Shown here: positions 16,801 through 24,237 of the stretch, one piece after another | Layout: every line of letters begins with the position of its first letter | How positions within the stretch are numbered: the stretch's first letter is position 1 | Assembly: GCA_047639575.1 (NCBI GenBank) | Contig: JBLIOB010000023.1 | Span: forward strand, 1 to 25,624 | Length of the DNA stretch: 25,624 bases | DNA from: JBLIOB01 sp047639575 | GTDB lineage: Bacteria; Bacteroidota; Bacteroidia; Flavobacteriales_D; Parvicellaceae | Direction: 5' to 3' | Translations under genes and position numbers: made by a program | Notes under the pieces: generated by a model | Database searches by the model: none | What the model was told of the DNA's origin: nothing | Seen by the model: the letters and a program-made list of their open reading frames with translations, nothing else

Positions 16801-17027
16801 TTAGACTCTAGGTCTGATAAGAATGGCACTTGACTTACGTCCAAGTTTCGATAGTCTGTATTGACTGTTCCATTAATACTTAGACTCGAATTAACGATAG
16901 CGCTAGACTTCGTTTTCACCCAAATTTGCCCATCGGAATAATTTGAATTTACCTGCTGACTTATCCCGATAAACGGAGTTAGAAACATGATAAGGCAAGC
17001 AAGGCTTGATAAGTAGATTTTTTTCAT
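13803..17027 (-). CDS. Subtilisin-like serine protease (S8) with PKD domains and T9SS sorting domain
   Basis: A 1074-residue secreted protease. Signal peptide 1-24; propeptide (about 30-135); S8 catalytic domain (about 140-445) with triad Asp174 (AIVDD), His232 (DHGTHVAG) and Ser384 (GTSMASP), and Asn322 as oxyanion residue. A PKD domain follows (about 452-535), then a beta-sandwich region (about 540-745), two further PKD domains and one Ig-like domain (about 750-985) with several cysteine pairs, and a type A T9SS C-terminal sorting domain (about 995-1074, with VELVNTLGQMI and a final TKLLIK). The sorting domain should direct export through the T9SS, to which the PorW encoded at 2692-5460 belongs, and surface attachment or release. 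It probably degrades external protein for nutrition. All catalytic residues are present. Confidence 0.94.
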   Translation of the reverse strand: MKKIYLSSLACLIMFLTPFIGISQQVNSNYSDGQIWVKTKSSAIVNSSLSINGTVNTDYRNLDVSQVPFLSDLESNIAFDRIEQPYQHITSEQGLNRIFRLTLTDPYQVDAVIKSLSDLESIEYAEKVALIKKTLTPNDPDFNSSTQWALFQIGAQSAWNLGTGDANVVVAIVDDAVEITHSDLSPIIWTNSGEIAGNGIDDDGNGYIDDVNGYDVANMDNDPNPDGPAYDHGTHVAGISGAATNNGNGIASIGYNLSIMAVKSTNSASVVSNGYDGIVYAVNSGADVINMSWGGSGSSSTAQSIIDFAYTNGIVCIAAAGNDDVSTQFYPAAYNNVISVASSTFGDAKSGFSNYGSWIDITAPGSAIWSTVPGNSYAIKQGTSMASPMVAGLAGLLLSLNPGLNPDDVESCIRSTADNIDGANPSYIGDLGDGRINALAAMNCVSATLNWAPVADFSGAPTNIIEGQAVNFTDLSYYNPTTWTWTFTGGTPASFSGAVPPAITYNVAGTYQVELTVTNANGTDTKTEVGYVTVNALTGCDTISNTLVTDTYQINRWVGTDGFVAGHNSYGMVRFAEQYTAFGPTSIMGAEFYFVEGETTTPASFVRLMVWDDDGAGMPGTMVYSEDITMQEIEDNVTGPGAGSFYITNVTFDTPATVTTGTFHVGYSIENATAATDSAACSLYNVTTDGGRPNKMNVFFEAGNALGYPDNSWQSIETVTGGAQFVMHIYPRITATPPTAVITSDSPVCEGDYMTFGATTSPNSVNWEWAINGTSTPYPTGGDPSVIMTSAGTHTVYMAAYNSCGFFHVDSIDVVVNATPNVGVTASADTVCPAGSSNLAASGATSYVWTPAAGLSCTACASPIATPASTTTYTVSGTTGSCSADTYITIEVDDSAPTANYLQSSDTICPNESISYNGAISSGASTYTWTFTGGDISSSGSSNPTVTYTAAGTYSVDLTVENTCTQTDNTVGTIVVLTALECATGLDDLSSLEGIGAFANELEGNIQLSFSNAIQGKVTVELVNTLGQMISTQTINNPGSGQMAYLPTQGLESAIYLVRVRTETSQFITKLLIK

Positions 17028-17098
17028 TTTTGTGTTAGATTATTATTAGATTACTAGATGCGGTTACAAGTTAGTTATAATCAGTCTAATTTACACAT

Positions 17099-17118
17099 GC
17101 CGTTGAAATATTAACGGC
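17099..17118. promoter_or_regulatory. Perfect inverted repeat in the divergent S8/RseP region
   Basis: GCCGTT (17099-17104) and AACGGC (17113-17118) are perfect inverted arms around an 8-base AT-rich spacer, 72 bases upstream of the subtilase start. The layout fits a dimeric regulator site or a leader hairpin. The rest of the 231-base divergent region (17028-17258) shows no promoter I would defend. Confidence 0.3.
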
Positions 17119-17258
17119 TCGTAAGATACAAGGTCAGATCAATCGGCTTATAAAAAGCAAGAAATGAGGAGTCTTATTGAACTCTTTGTTAAAGAATGTT
17201 GTTTCAATTAATCGTTTGGGTAGAAAAACTATCTTTACCGACCTTATAAAGAGAATGA

Positions 17259-18590
17259 ATGGGTGATTTTTGGATCAAAGCGGCACAGTTATTACTGAGC
17301 CTTTCAATACTAATTGTACTTCACGAGTTGGGGCACATGATTCCTGCTAAACTTTTTAAAACGAGAGTTGAGAAGTTTTACCTGTTCTTCAATCCTTACT
17401 TTTCTTTGTTCAAAAAGAAAATCGGAGAAACTGAATATGGAATAGGTTGGTTGCCATTAGGCGGATTTGTTAAAATTTCCGGAATGGTAGATGAATCAAT
17501 GGATAAAGATCAAATGTCCAAACCTCCTGAACCATGGGAATTTAGATCTAAACCAGCCTGGCAGCGACTTATTATTATGTTAGGCGGAGTTGTTGTCAAC
17601 CTTATTCTAGGATTTTTAATTTACATGATGGTCCTTGGTGTTTGGGGAAGAGATTATGTAAAGCATGAGCATGTAGATTTTGGCTTTTCAGCAACGTCTG
17701 TTGCTGAGGCCATTGGTTTTCAAGATGGAGATCAGATTAAAAGCGTTAATGGAAAAGAACTGTTTAGTGTATTAGACATTAGCCGCCACCTCTTAATGAG
17801 AGGAGTAAAAACGGTTGAAGTTACGCACCCAGGAAGTAACAATATAGTTGCAATTGAAATTCCGGAAGATTTTGGAATGACGATGTGGACGAATGGTCAA
17901 GAAATTCCATTGCAACCCATTCGAACTCCAATTATAGATAGTGTTCATGAAGAATCTGGCGCTTTAGCCGGAGGCATGTTAAAAGGAGATAGTATTACGG
18001 CAATAAATGGCGATCAAGTTCAGTATTGGTACGAGTTTGCAGAAATTGTGTCGAAAGACTCTAACACGACATATACAGTAGATGTATTTAGAAATGGAAA
18101 AATTATTCCACTACAGGTTAAAAACGATTCAGTTGGCAAATTCGGAATTGAATGTGAAAGCCCCAAGGACAAATCTATGACCGTTAGTCATCGTGATTAT
18201 TCGTTTGGAGAAGCATTGTCTGAAGGATTTGCCTATGGATATTGGACATTACATGATTACGTTGTTCAATTCAAATATGTCTTTACCGCCAAAGGAGCTA
18301 CTCAAATTGGAGGGTTTGGTGCAATTGGTAAAATGTTCCCTTCAGAGTGGGACTGGCATCAGTTTTGGTTAAACACTGCTTTAATATCTATCATTTTAGC
18401 CTTTATGAACTTACTTCCTATTCCAGCCCTCGATGGTGGACATGTTATTTTCCTTTTATGGGAAATGGTAACTGGAAGAGCGGTAAGTCAAAAAATCATG
18501 GAAAGAGCCCAAGTAGTAGGTATGGTATTGCTTTTAGGACTCTTGCTTTATGCAAATGGCTTGGATGTCGTAAAGGCAATTTTCAACTAG
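17259..18590 (+). CDS. rseP: RseP-type site-2 zinc metalloprotease
   Basis: A 443-residue intramembrane protease (peptidase family M50) that cuts transmembrane proteins such as anti-sigma factors or signal-peptide remnants. Zinc motif HELGH at residues 22-26 lies in the first membrane helix. A membrane-associated loop with GGFVKISGM follows, then a second helix (about 106-128), two PDZ-like domains (about 140-300; the second includes the GGMLKGDSITAINGDQ segment), and the third zinc-binding motif NLLPIPALDGGH with Asp near residue 392. A final helix is near 415-435. All catalytic elements are present. The ATG at 17259 is used; the ATG at 17255 is in another frame. Bacteroidota commonly place rseP next to dxr, but not here. 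The gene appears to stand alone. Confidence 0.93.
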   Translation: MGDFWIKAAQLLLSLSILIVLHELGHMIPAKLFKTRVEKFYLFFNPYFSLFKKKIGETEYGIGWLPLGGFVKISGMVDESMDKDQMSKPPEPWEFRSKPAWQRLIIMLGGVVVNLILGFLIYMMVLGVWGRDYVKHEHVDFGFSATSVAEAIGFQDGDQIKSVNGKELFSVLDISRHLLMRGVKTVEVTHPGSNNIVAIEIPEDFGMTMWTNGQEIPLQPIRTPIIDSVHEESGALAGGMLKGDSITAINGDQVQYWYEFAEIVSKDSNTTYTVDVFRNGKIIPLQVKNDSVGKFGIECESPKDKSMTVSHRDYSFGEALSEGFAYGYWTLHDYVVQFKYVFTAKGATQIGGFGAIGKMFPSEWDWHQFWLNTALISIILAFMNLLPIPALDGGHVIFLLWEMVTGRAVSQKIMERAQVVGMVLLLGLLLYANGLDVVKAIFN

Positions 18591-18652
18591 ATATAAACGC
18601 TCATCTCTTCATAAGTACCTGATTCAAGGGCAAAACAAGGACGTTATCATGT

Positions 18653-18660
18653 TATTTTTG
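18653..18660 (+). promoter_or_regulatory. -7 promoter element before the secreted protein/antiporter pair
   Basis: TATTTTTG matches TAnnTTTG fully and lies 18 bases before the ATG at 18679. No good -33 element is visible at the normal distance. The predicted leader is very short. Confidence 0.4.
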
Positions 18661-18678
18661 TTTGACTAAGTCTGTCTT

Positions 18679-19668
18679 ATGAAAAATATTACGCTCTTAA
18701 TTGCATTGATCCTTTCTGTTGGATATAGTAATGCACAAAACAGTAACGGAATAGTTACTGGAAAAACAACCGATCAGGTTGCTTACAACGATGGCGAACA
18801 TCTTCAGAATCATAAAGCACTGATTATTCCCTTTGAATCTAAAATGTACATGTCTGGAATAGACAAAGAAATTTCGGCAAAAACTGGAATGTCATTCGAG
18901 CAGATCCGTCAAAATATGCGGTTCGGTTTGTCTAATATGATGATGACGGAGATGCATGACAAAATGGAGACCGTGTCATTAATGCATGTTGACACAGGAG
19001 ACGTGGAAAAAGAACTCGGCTATATCTACTCTTCGATCGGCTATCACTATTCTGAGATTCCCGAAGAACAATTAATCCCAGTAGAGGCAATTGCTCCAGA
19101 TGACGATGCGGCAACTAAAGACAAGCTTAAATATAAACTCAACAAGTTCTCCAATAATGTGAAAAACAAAGTGAGTTCAATTGGGTCCGAAAAGGAAGAA
19201 GCTCCAAAAAAATCAAGCGGAACTGTGAATGGAGAAGTTGTAACTACTTACGATAAAAAGCAAAGGTACATGGAAACCAGCATCCATAATCCAAATCTAC
19301 TAACACAGCTAAACACTAAATTTGGGGCTGATGTCTTTATTTTCATTAACCAAATGGACATTGTTAACGGTGCTAGTCCCTCTCAAAAAGGTCTTGCTAC
19401 AGATGAATATAATCGTAAGATTAAAGTCCACTATACTATCTTTGATCTGTCTGGTAAGAAAATATCAACAGGAGCGAGTATTTCATATTTCTCCAACAAC
19501 ACAAACGATATGAATGTTATTATAAAAAGTCACTTAGGAGGAATCGCTCAAAACATTGCTTCCACTACCGTCAAAAAAGAAGATGAAGTAGTAAAAAAGG
19601 AAGTTGAAAAAGACAAGCCAACCAGGGCAGAAGAAAAAGAAGAACGTCTAAAAATCGAGGGGAATTAA
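18679..19668 (+). CDS. Secreted protein of unknown function
   Basis: A 329-residue protein with a signal peptide (1-19, cleavage after SNA). The mature part has two regular alpha/beta-looking regions: about residues 48-120 (KALIIPFES... with many Met) and 205-300 (GADVFIFINQMDI... IKVHYTIFDLSGKKISTG). A Lys/Ser-rich linker joins them and a highly charged Lys/Glu tail ends the protein (about 300-329). The strand pattern faintly resembles the CsgG/TolB-N-like periplasmic fold, but I would not name it. The stop is only 10 bases before the antiporter gene, so the two are almost certainly co-transcribed and possibly functionally linked. Confidence 0.8.
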   Translation: MKNITLLIALILSVGYSNAQNSNGIVTGKTTDQVAYNDGEHLQNHKALIIPFESKMYMSGIDKEISAKTGMSFEQIRQNMRFGLSNMMMTEMHDKMETVSLMHVDTGDVEKELGYIYSSIGYHYSEIPEEQLIPVEAIAPDDDAATKDKLKYKLNKFSNNVKNKVSSIGSEKEEAPKKSSGTVNGEVVTTYDKKQRYMETSIHNPNLLTQLNTKFGADVFIFINQMDIVNGASPSQKGLATDEYNRKIKVHYTIFDLSGKKISTGASISYFSNNTNDMNVIIKSHLGGIAQNIASTTVKKEDEVVKKEVEKDKPTRAEEKEERLKIEGN

Positions 19669-19678
19669 GAGACAATAA

Positions 19679-21073
19679 ATGGGGACGTACGTTTACATCA
19701 TTGGAGTCTCAGTAATTATAATACTGAGTTTTCTATTCAATCTAATTGCCAAAAAGACAAACATTCCGAGTGTTTTAATGCTCATTGTTCTTGGTCTTGG
19801 TATTCAATACGCTGCTCCGCAATTAGGAATTAACTTTTCGGAAAACCACCAACTAATGAATCAACTCAAGATTCTGGGTAACGTTGGTTTAATTTTAATT
19901 GTGCTCGAAGCAGCGCTTGATCTAGAATTAAAACGAGATAAAATTGGAGTGATTCTAAAGTCTTTTGTAGTTGCTTTATTAGCTCTTGGGGCTTCATCAT
20001 TTGCCATTGCCTGGTTAATAATGGAGTTCTTTTCAGATGCAACATTATTAAAAGCCCTGGTCTACGCTGTACCATTAGCAATCATGAGTAGTGCAATAAT
20101 CATCCCTAGCGTTGGAGGTTTAAGTAAAGAGAAGCGAGAATTTATGATCTATGAGAGCACATTTTCTGACATTCTCGGAATCATGTTCTTCTACTTCTTA
20201 ATTCAAAATGGTGACGCGGATAGCGCAGGAACTGTTCTTGTGAGTATTGGGAAGAACATTGGAATTACCCTGGTCATCAGTATCATTGCTAGTTATGCAT
20301 TGGTAGTTCTGTTTCAGAATTTAAAAAGTCAGGTGAAACTATTCCTAATTATTGCTGTACTCATGTGCCTTTATGCAATTGGAAAATCATTCCACTTATC
20401 TGCATTAATTATCATTTTAATGTTCGGAGTAGTCTTGAACAACACTGGTTTATTCTTTAGAGGGCCACTTAAAAAAATGAACAATAGGGAAAAACTGAAA
20501 CCTATATTTCACGATTTTCACGTGCTTACCCTTGAGTCAGCTTTTGTAACAAGAACCTTCTTTTTTGTTCTTTTTGGAATAACGATTAGTCTTAGTTCTT
20601 TAATTGATCTGCGGACAGCAGTGATCAGTTTGGGGATTATCGGGAGTCTCTATATCATCAGGTTTATTGTCTTGATTCTTGTTTTAAGAAAGAACATCCA
20701 ACCCCAGTTATATATTGCTCCGAGGGGCTTAATTACGATCCTATTGTTTTACGCGATACCAGATGGATACATGAATTTTCATGGCGAAACGTTAGAAAAA
20801 TACGCGGAAGAATTTGACATGGGGATTCAGGGATTTGAATCAGGTATTTTACTCTTTACAATTTTGGTGACCAGTTTAATAATGATGGTTGCTTTGGTCC
20901 TAAACAAAGGAGGTAGAGTTAGAGATGTTCTCAAAGTTAGTATCGTAAAAGAAGATGGCGAAGGCAACGACACAATAGTAGATGAGATTGAAGAATATCG
21001 GACTTCAATTCGGGAACATGAAGAACATGACACTACGCTTCCGGATGATATTCCTGGGCCAGAATCAGAATAG
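19679..21073 (+). CDS. Cation:proton antiporter (CPA superfamily)
   Basis: A 464-residue inner-membrane antiporter with about twelve predicted helices (residues 1-410) and an acidic cytoplasmic tail (about 415-464, rich in Glu/Asp). The helices carry the features of monovalent cation/proton antiporters: LIVLEAALDLEL in the third or fourth helix, a Pro- and Ser-containing MSSAIIIPSVGGL segment, and ESTFSDILG, which matches the family position of the exchange aspartate. It should swap Na+ or K+ for protons to control pH and ion balance; the ion cannot be read from sequence. It starts 10 bases after the preceding secreted-protein gene. The acidic tail is short and has no recognisable TrkA-type domain. 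Confidence 0.88.
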   Translation: MGTYVYIIGVSVIIILSFLFNLIAKKTNIPSVLMLIVLGLGIQYAAPQLGINFSENHQLMNQLKILGNVGLILIVLEAALDLELKRDKIGVILKSFVVALLALGASSFAIAWLIMEFFSDATLLKALVYAVPLAIMSSAIIIPSVGGLSKEKREFMIYESTFSDILGIMFFYFLIQNGDADSAGTVLVSIGKNIGITLVISIIASYALVVLFQNLKSQVKLFLIIAVLMCLYAIGKSFHLSALIIILMFGVVLNNTGLFFRGPLKKMNNREKLKPIFHDFHVLTLESAFVTRTFFFVLFGITISLSSLIDLRTAVISLGIIGSLYIIRFIVLILVLRKNIQPQLYIAPRGLITILLFYAIPDGYMNFHGETLEKYAEEFDMGIQGFESGILLFTILVTSLIMMVALVLNKGGRVRDVLKVSIVKEDGEGNDTIVDEIEEYRTSIREHEEHDTTLPDDIPGPESE

Positions 21074-21141
21074 TAATTCCTAATTTTCATACTGGTAAAG
21101 ATTGTTTTCCTATCGCATAAAACACCACAAATAAGTTTCAT

Positions 21142-21154
21142 TTGTTGCCAACAA
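21142..21154. promoter_or_regulatory. Palindrome upstream of the ALDH promoter
   Basis: TTGTTG-C-CAACAA is a perfect 6-1-6 palindrome just 7 bases before the -33 element of the aldehyde dehydrogenase promoter. The position suits an activator or repressor site. It could also be chance in AT-rich intergenic DNA. Confidence 0.3.
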
Positions 21155-21161
21155 TTTAGCC

Positions 21162-21191
21162 TTGTTAATCTTTACATATTCCTTACCTTTG
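21162..21191 (+). promoter_or_regulatory. Bacteroidota-type promoter for the aldehyde dehydrogenase gene
   Basis: TTG (21162-21164), 19 bases, then TACCTTTG (21184-21191) is a close match to the -33/-7 consensus. Predicted start of transcription is near 21198, with a leader of about 20 bases to the ATG at 21219. This is one of the two best promoter matches in the window. Confidence 0.62.
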
Positions 21192-21218
21192 CAGTCGAAA
21201 TTTTAACATTCGCTTGAA

Positions 21219-22775
21219 ATGATGGATACAGCAGTAGACTTCGGAATAACCGAAGCTTTAAAAACACTTGGGATTAAGGACGTTAACAGTGGTGCGGCAG
21301 CAGGCTCGCATTGGTTCGCAACCAGAGGTGAAAATATTGATTCAATGTCGCCAGTAGATGGGACATTAATCGCAACGGTAAAAAGTGCAACTGAAGCAGA
21401 ATATGAAGCTTGCATTTTAAAAGGTCAAGAAGCCTATAAGGAATGGAGAAAAGTTCCTGCGCCATTAAGAGGTGAAGTTGTAAGACAATTAGGTGAGGCG
21501 TTAAGAGAAAAGAAAGAAGCGCTTGGTAAATTGGTTTCTTATGAAATGGGGAAATCCTACCAGGAAGGGCTTGGAGAAGTTCAAGAAATGATAGACATCT
21601 GCGATTTCGCTGTTGGAATGTCAAGACAACTGCACGGATTTACAATGCACTCTGAGCGTCCAAATCATAGAATGTACGAGCAATATCACCCAATTGGGAT
21701 GGTAGGTATCATTTCTGCATTTAACTTCCCAGTAGCGGTTTGGTGTTGGAATACGGCTCTTGCTTGGATCTGTGGAGATGTATGTATTTGGAAGCCATCT
21801 GAAAAAACTCCTTTAACTGCAATAGCTTGTCAAAACATTGCACAAGAGGTATTTGCTAAAAACGATGTTCCTGAAGGCGTTTCCTGTCTAATTATTGGCG
21901 ATGCTAAAATTGGAAAGTTAATGGCAAACGATACTAGAGTGCCATTGGTTTCTGCAACAGGATCTACTCGAATGGGTAAATCTGTAAGTGCAGCGGTTGG
22001 CGCAAGATTAGGAAAATCATTACTTGAATTAGGTGGTAATAATGCTATTATCATGACTCCAAATGCAGATTTAAACATTGCAATTATCGGTACTGTATTC
22101 GGAGCAGTTGGAACTTGCGGTCAACGATGTACTTCTACTCGTAGATTAATCATTCACGAATCTATCTACGATCAAGTAAAAGAAAAATTAGCTTCTGCTT
22201 ATACTCAACTGACTATCGGAAATCCGTTAGATGAGAATAATCATGTTGGGCCTTTAATTGATACTGATGCCGTTAAAGCATATCAAGAATCAATTGACAA
22301 GTGCATTGCCGAAGGTGGTAAAGTTGTTGTTGAAGGTGGAGTTCTTACCGGAGAAGGTTACGAGAGTGGATGTTATGTTAAGCCTGCAATTTTTGAAGCA
22401 GAAAACAACATGGCGATCGTACAACACGAAACATTTGCTCCGATTCTTTACTTGATGAAATACTCAGGAGAAGTTGAAAATGCAATTGAAATTCAAAACG
22501 CTGTACCTCAAGGATTATCTTCTGCTATCATGACTACGAACATGAGAGAAAGTGAAAAATTCCTTTCTTATCAAGGATCTGATTGCGGAATTGCCAATGT
22601 AAATATCGGAACTTCCGGTGCTGAAATTGGCGGTGCATTTGGAGGAGAAAAAGAAACAGGTGGTGGACGTGAGTCTGGATCAGATGCATGGAAAGTGTAT
22701 ATGAGAAGACAAACGAATACTATGAATTGGTCTACTGAGCTACCATTAGCTCAAGGGATCAAGTTTGATTTATAA
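21219..22775 (+). CDS. ALDH7-type aldehyde dehydrogenase (alpha-aminoadipic semialdehyde dehydrogenase-like)
   Basis: A 518-residue NAD-dependent aldehyde dehydrogenase. Catalytic residues: Asn169 (SAFNFP), Glu270 (LLELGGNN) and the nucleophile Cys304 (GTCGQRCTSTRR). The GQRCTSTRR wording around the cysteine and ELGGNNA are typical of the ALDH7/antiquitin group, whose members oxidise alpha-aminoadipic semialdehyde (piperideine-6-carboxylate) in lysine breakdown and other aldehydes under stress. Length matches the family. Two adjacent ATGs (21219 and 21222) make the exact start uncertain by one codon. No other lysine-catabolism gene is visible nearby, so the substrate is inferred from the family alone. 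It is a single-gene unit with a strong promoter and a long perfect hairpin after the stop. Confidence 0.93.
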   Translation: MMDTAVDFGITEALKTLGIKDVNSGAAAGSHWFATRGENIDSMSPVDGTLIATVKSATEAEYEACILKGQEAYKEWRKVPAPLRGEVVRQLGEALREKKEALGKLVSYEMGKSYQEGLGEVQEMIDICDFAVGMSRQLHGFTMHSERPNHRMYEQYHPIGMVGIISAFNFPVAVWCWNTALAWICGDVCIWKPSEKTPLTAIACQNIAQEVFAKNDVPEGVSCLIIGDAKIGKLMANDTRVPLVSATGSTRMGKSVSAAVGARLGKSLLELGGNNAIIMTPNADLNIAIIGTVFGAVGTCGQRCTSTRRLIIHESIYDQVKEKLASAYTQLTIGNPLDENNHVGPLIDTDAVKAYQESIDKCIAEGGKVVVEGGVLTGEGYESGCYVKPAIFEAENNMAIVQHETFAPILYLMKYSGEVENAIEIQNAVPQGLSSAIMTTNMRESEKFLSYQGSDCGIANVNIGTSGAEIGGAFGGEKETGGGRESGSDAWKVYMRRQTNTMNWSTELPLAQGIKFDL

Positions 22776-22785
22776 TACTGTTCTA

Positions 22786-22820
22786 TCGTCTATTTACTGG
22801 TTCTGCTAGTAAATAGACGA
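22786..22820 (+). terminator. Perfect 13-bp hairpin after the ALDH gene
   Basis: TCGTCTATTTACT (22786-22798) and AGTAAATAGACGA (22808-22820) are perfect inverted arms around a 9-base loop, 10 bases after the stop codon. There is no T-run after it. It may be a Rho-independent-like terminator of the Bacteroidota kind, a transcript-stabilising hairpin, or a protein-binding site. Confidence 0.5.
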
Positions 22821-22932
22821 GCTGAACTCATAATCGCCACTAGATTTTCCGTTACAGATATTAAACGGTTCAGGGACTTGTGATAAACGTAAAGAATAAG
22901 TTCCTACAAGTATTAACTTCCAAAAAATCAAA

Positions 22933-24168
22933 GTGAAAAAAGTCTTTTTTTGGTTCGTCACAATTCTTATAATTTCTTCGGTAACATACTTTATTACCAA
23001 GGATCCTTCTGTTCCAAGTCATTTTGACCCAAACGATTTTACTCGTTACGACATTTCTATCAATCAAGAATCTGTGGATAAGATGGATTCATTGGCCGCG
23101 GATGCCCTTTCGCGATACGACTTTAGCAAAACTAAAATCTGGTTCAAAGGAAAGGTAAACGGTGAGAAAGCAAAGGTTAGGTTAAAAGGGGATAAACAAG
23201 ATCATTACGATTCGGATTTGTTATCAATGAGAGTAAAATTCTCTGACTCTAAAGGCAAACATGTTTTTAGTTTAACACACCCGAAAACAAGACGATATTT
23301 ATCCGAGTGGATCTTCCATCAATTACTAAAATCTGAGGGCCTTCCTTATTTGAATTATGAGTTTGCAGTAGTGTACTTGAATAACGAATATAAAGGACTC
23401 TATGCACGAGAAGAGCATTTTTCTAATCCAAAAATTCATCAAGGTTGGGACCGTCCCAAAGGGCCAATACTTGCATTTGATGACGAAAAATACTGGCCAG
23501 AAGGTCTGACTAATTTTAGTCGAGAATTTGATACAAAATCCTACAAAGAAGCAGAAATAAAATGCTTCAATGAAAAAAATAAAAAAAACCAGGATTATAA
23601 ATCGGCTGTTAAGCTTCTAAAAGAATATCAATCAGGTACGTTGGTTGCAAAAGATGTTTTTGATTTAGAAAAGATGGGCCAATACTATGCCCTGGTTGAT
23701 TTGGTTGGAGGCTCCCATTCGTTGCGTTGGATAAATTGCAGATTCTATTACAACAAGCTCACTAAAAGGCTTGAGCCAGCCGGATTTGATTCGGACTCAA
23801 GAAGAATCAATAATCTCGTTAGAAACAACGAGGAGCTGAACCCAGCCCATCATGAAAGAATTTTCAGTGACAGTAGTTTCTGTGAATCTTACAATAGACA
23901 TCTTGATAAGTACTCATCTCATGCTTTCTTAGCCGACTTTTATAGTTCAAGAGAAGATGAGCTAAGCATATACATTGGAGCGTTTAAAGATCAATTTAAC
24001 GAGGACACACAGGATCAAATAAACGCTGCATCCATTAATCAATGGGTAATTTGGATCAACATTGTTAAACTTCCGTGGCTCATTGGTATAACTTTAGCAA
24101 TTCTGTTAACTCTAGTTCTTGCCTATAGACTTATGAAGAAGAAAAGAGCCATGCTCAAAACCAAGTAG
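22933..24168 (+). CDS. CotH-kinase-like protein anchored at both ends
   Basis: A 411-residue protein starting at a GTG (22933); no in-frame ATG gives the N-terminal helix. Residues 4-22 form an uncleaved-looking membrane helix or signal anchor. Residues about 50-330 look like the CotH protein-kinase-like fold: VRLKGDKQDHY, FSLTHPKTRRYLSEW, NNEYKGLYAREEHF, HSLRWINCRFYY and EPAGFDSDSRR follow the order of conserved CotH blocks. A second membrane helix lies at about 372-396, followed by a Lys-rich tail. CotH of Bacillus phosphorylates spore coat proteins; Bacteroidota homologues are mostly uncharacterised. With both helices inserted, the kinase-like domain would be outside the cytoplasm. Neighbours give no clue. 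Confidence 0.8.
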   Translation: MKKVFFWFVTILIISSVTYFITKDPSVPSHFDPNDFTRYDISINQESVDKMDSLAADALSRYDFSKTKIWFKGKVNGEKAKVRLKGDKQDHYDSDLLSMRVKFSDSKGKHVFSLTHPKTRRYLSEWIFHQLLKSEGLPYLNYEFAVVYLNNEYKGLYAREEHFSNPKIHQGWDRPKGPILAFDDEKYWPEGLTNFSREFDTKSYKEAEIKCFNEKNKKNQDYKSAVKLLKEYQSGTLVAKDVFDLEKMGQYYALVDLVGGSHSLRWINCRFYYNKLTKRLEPAGFDSDSRRINNLVRNNEELNPAHHERIFSDSSFCESYNRHLDKYSSHAFLADFYSSREDELSIYIGAFKDQFNEDTQDQINAASINQWVIWINIVKLPWLIGITLAILLTLVLAYRLMKKKRAMLKTK

Positions 24169-24185
24169 GCTTAGATTCTAAATCC

Positions 24186-24220
24186 GCTCCAGTCTCTGGA
24201 AGCTTTATAATCAATAAAGA
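24186..24220. terminator. Weak hairpins between convergent genes
   Basis: GCTCCAG (24186-24192) pairs with CTGGAAGC (24196-24203) with one bulged A and a TCT loop. It is followed at once by CTTTAT...ATAAAG (24203-24219). They lie between the CotH-like gene and the convergent peptidase, where a terminator is expected. Neither has a good T-run. Confidence 0.35.
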
Positions 24221-24237
24221 GTTGAGCTTACTGATTT

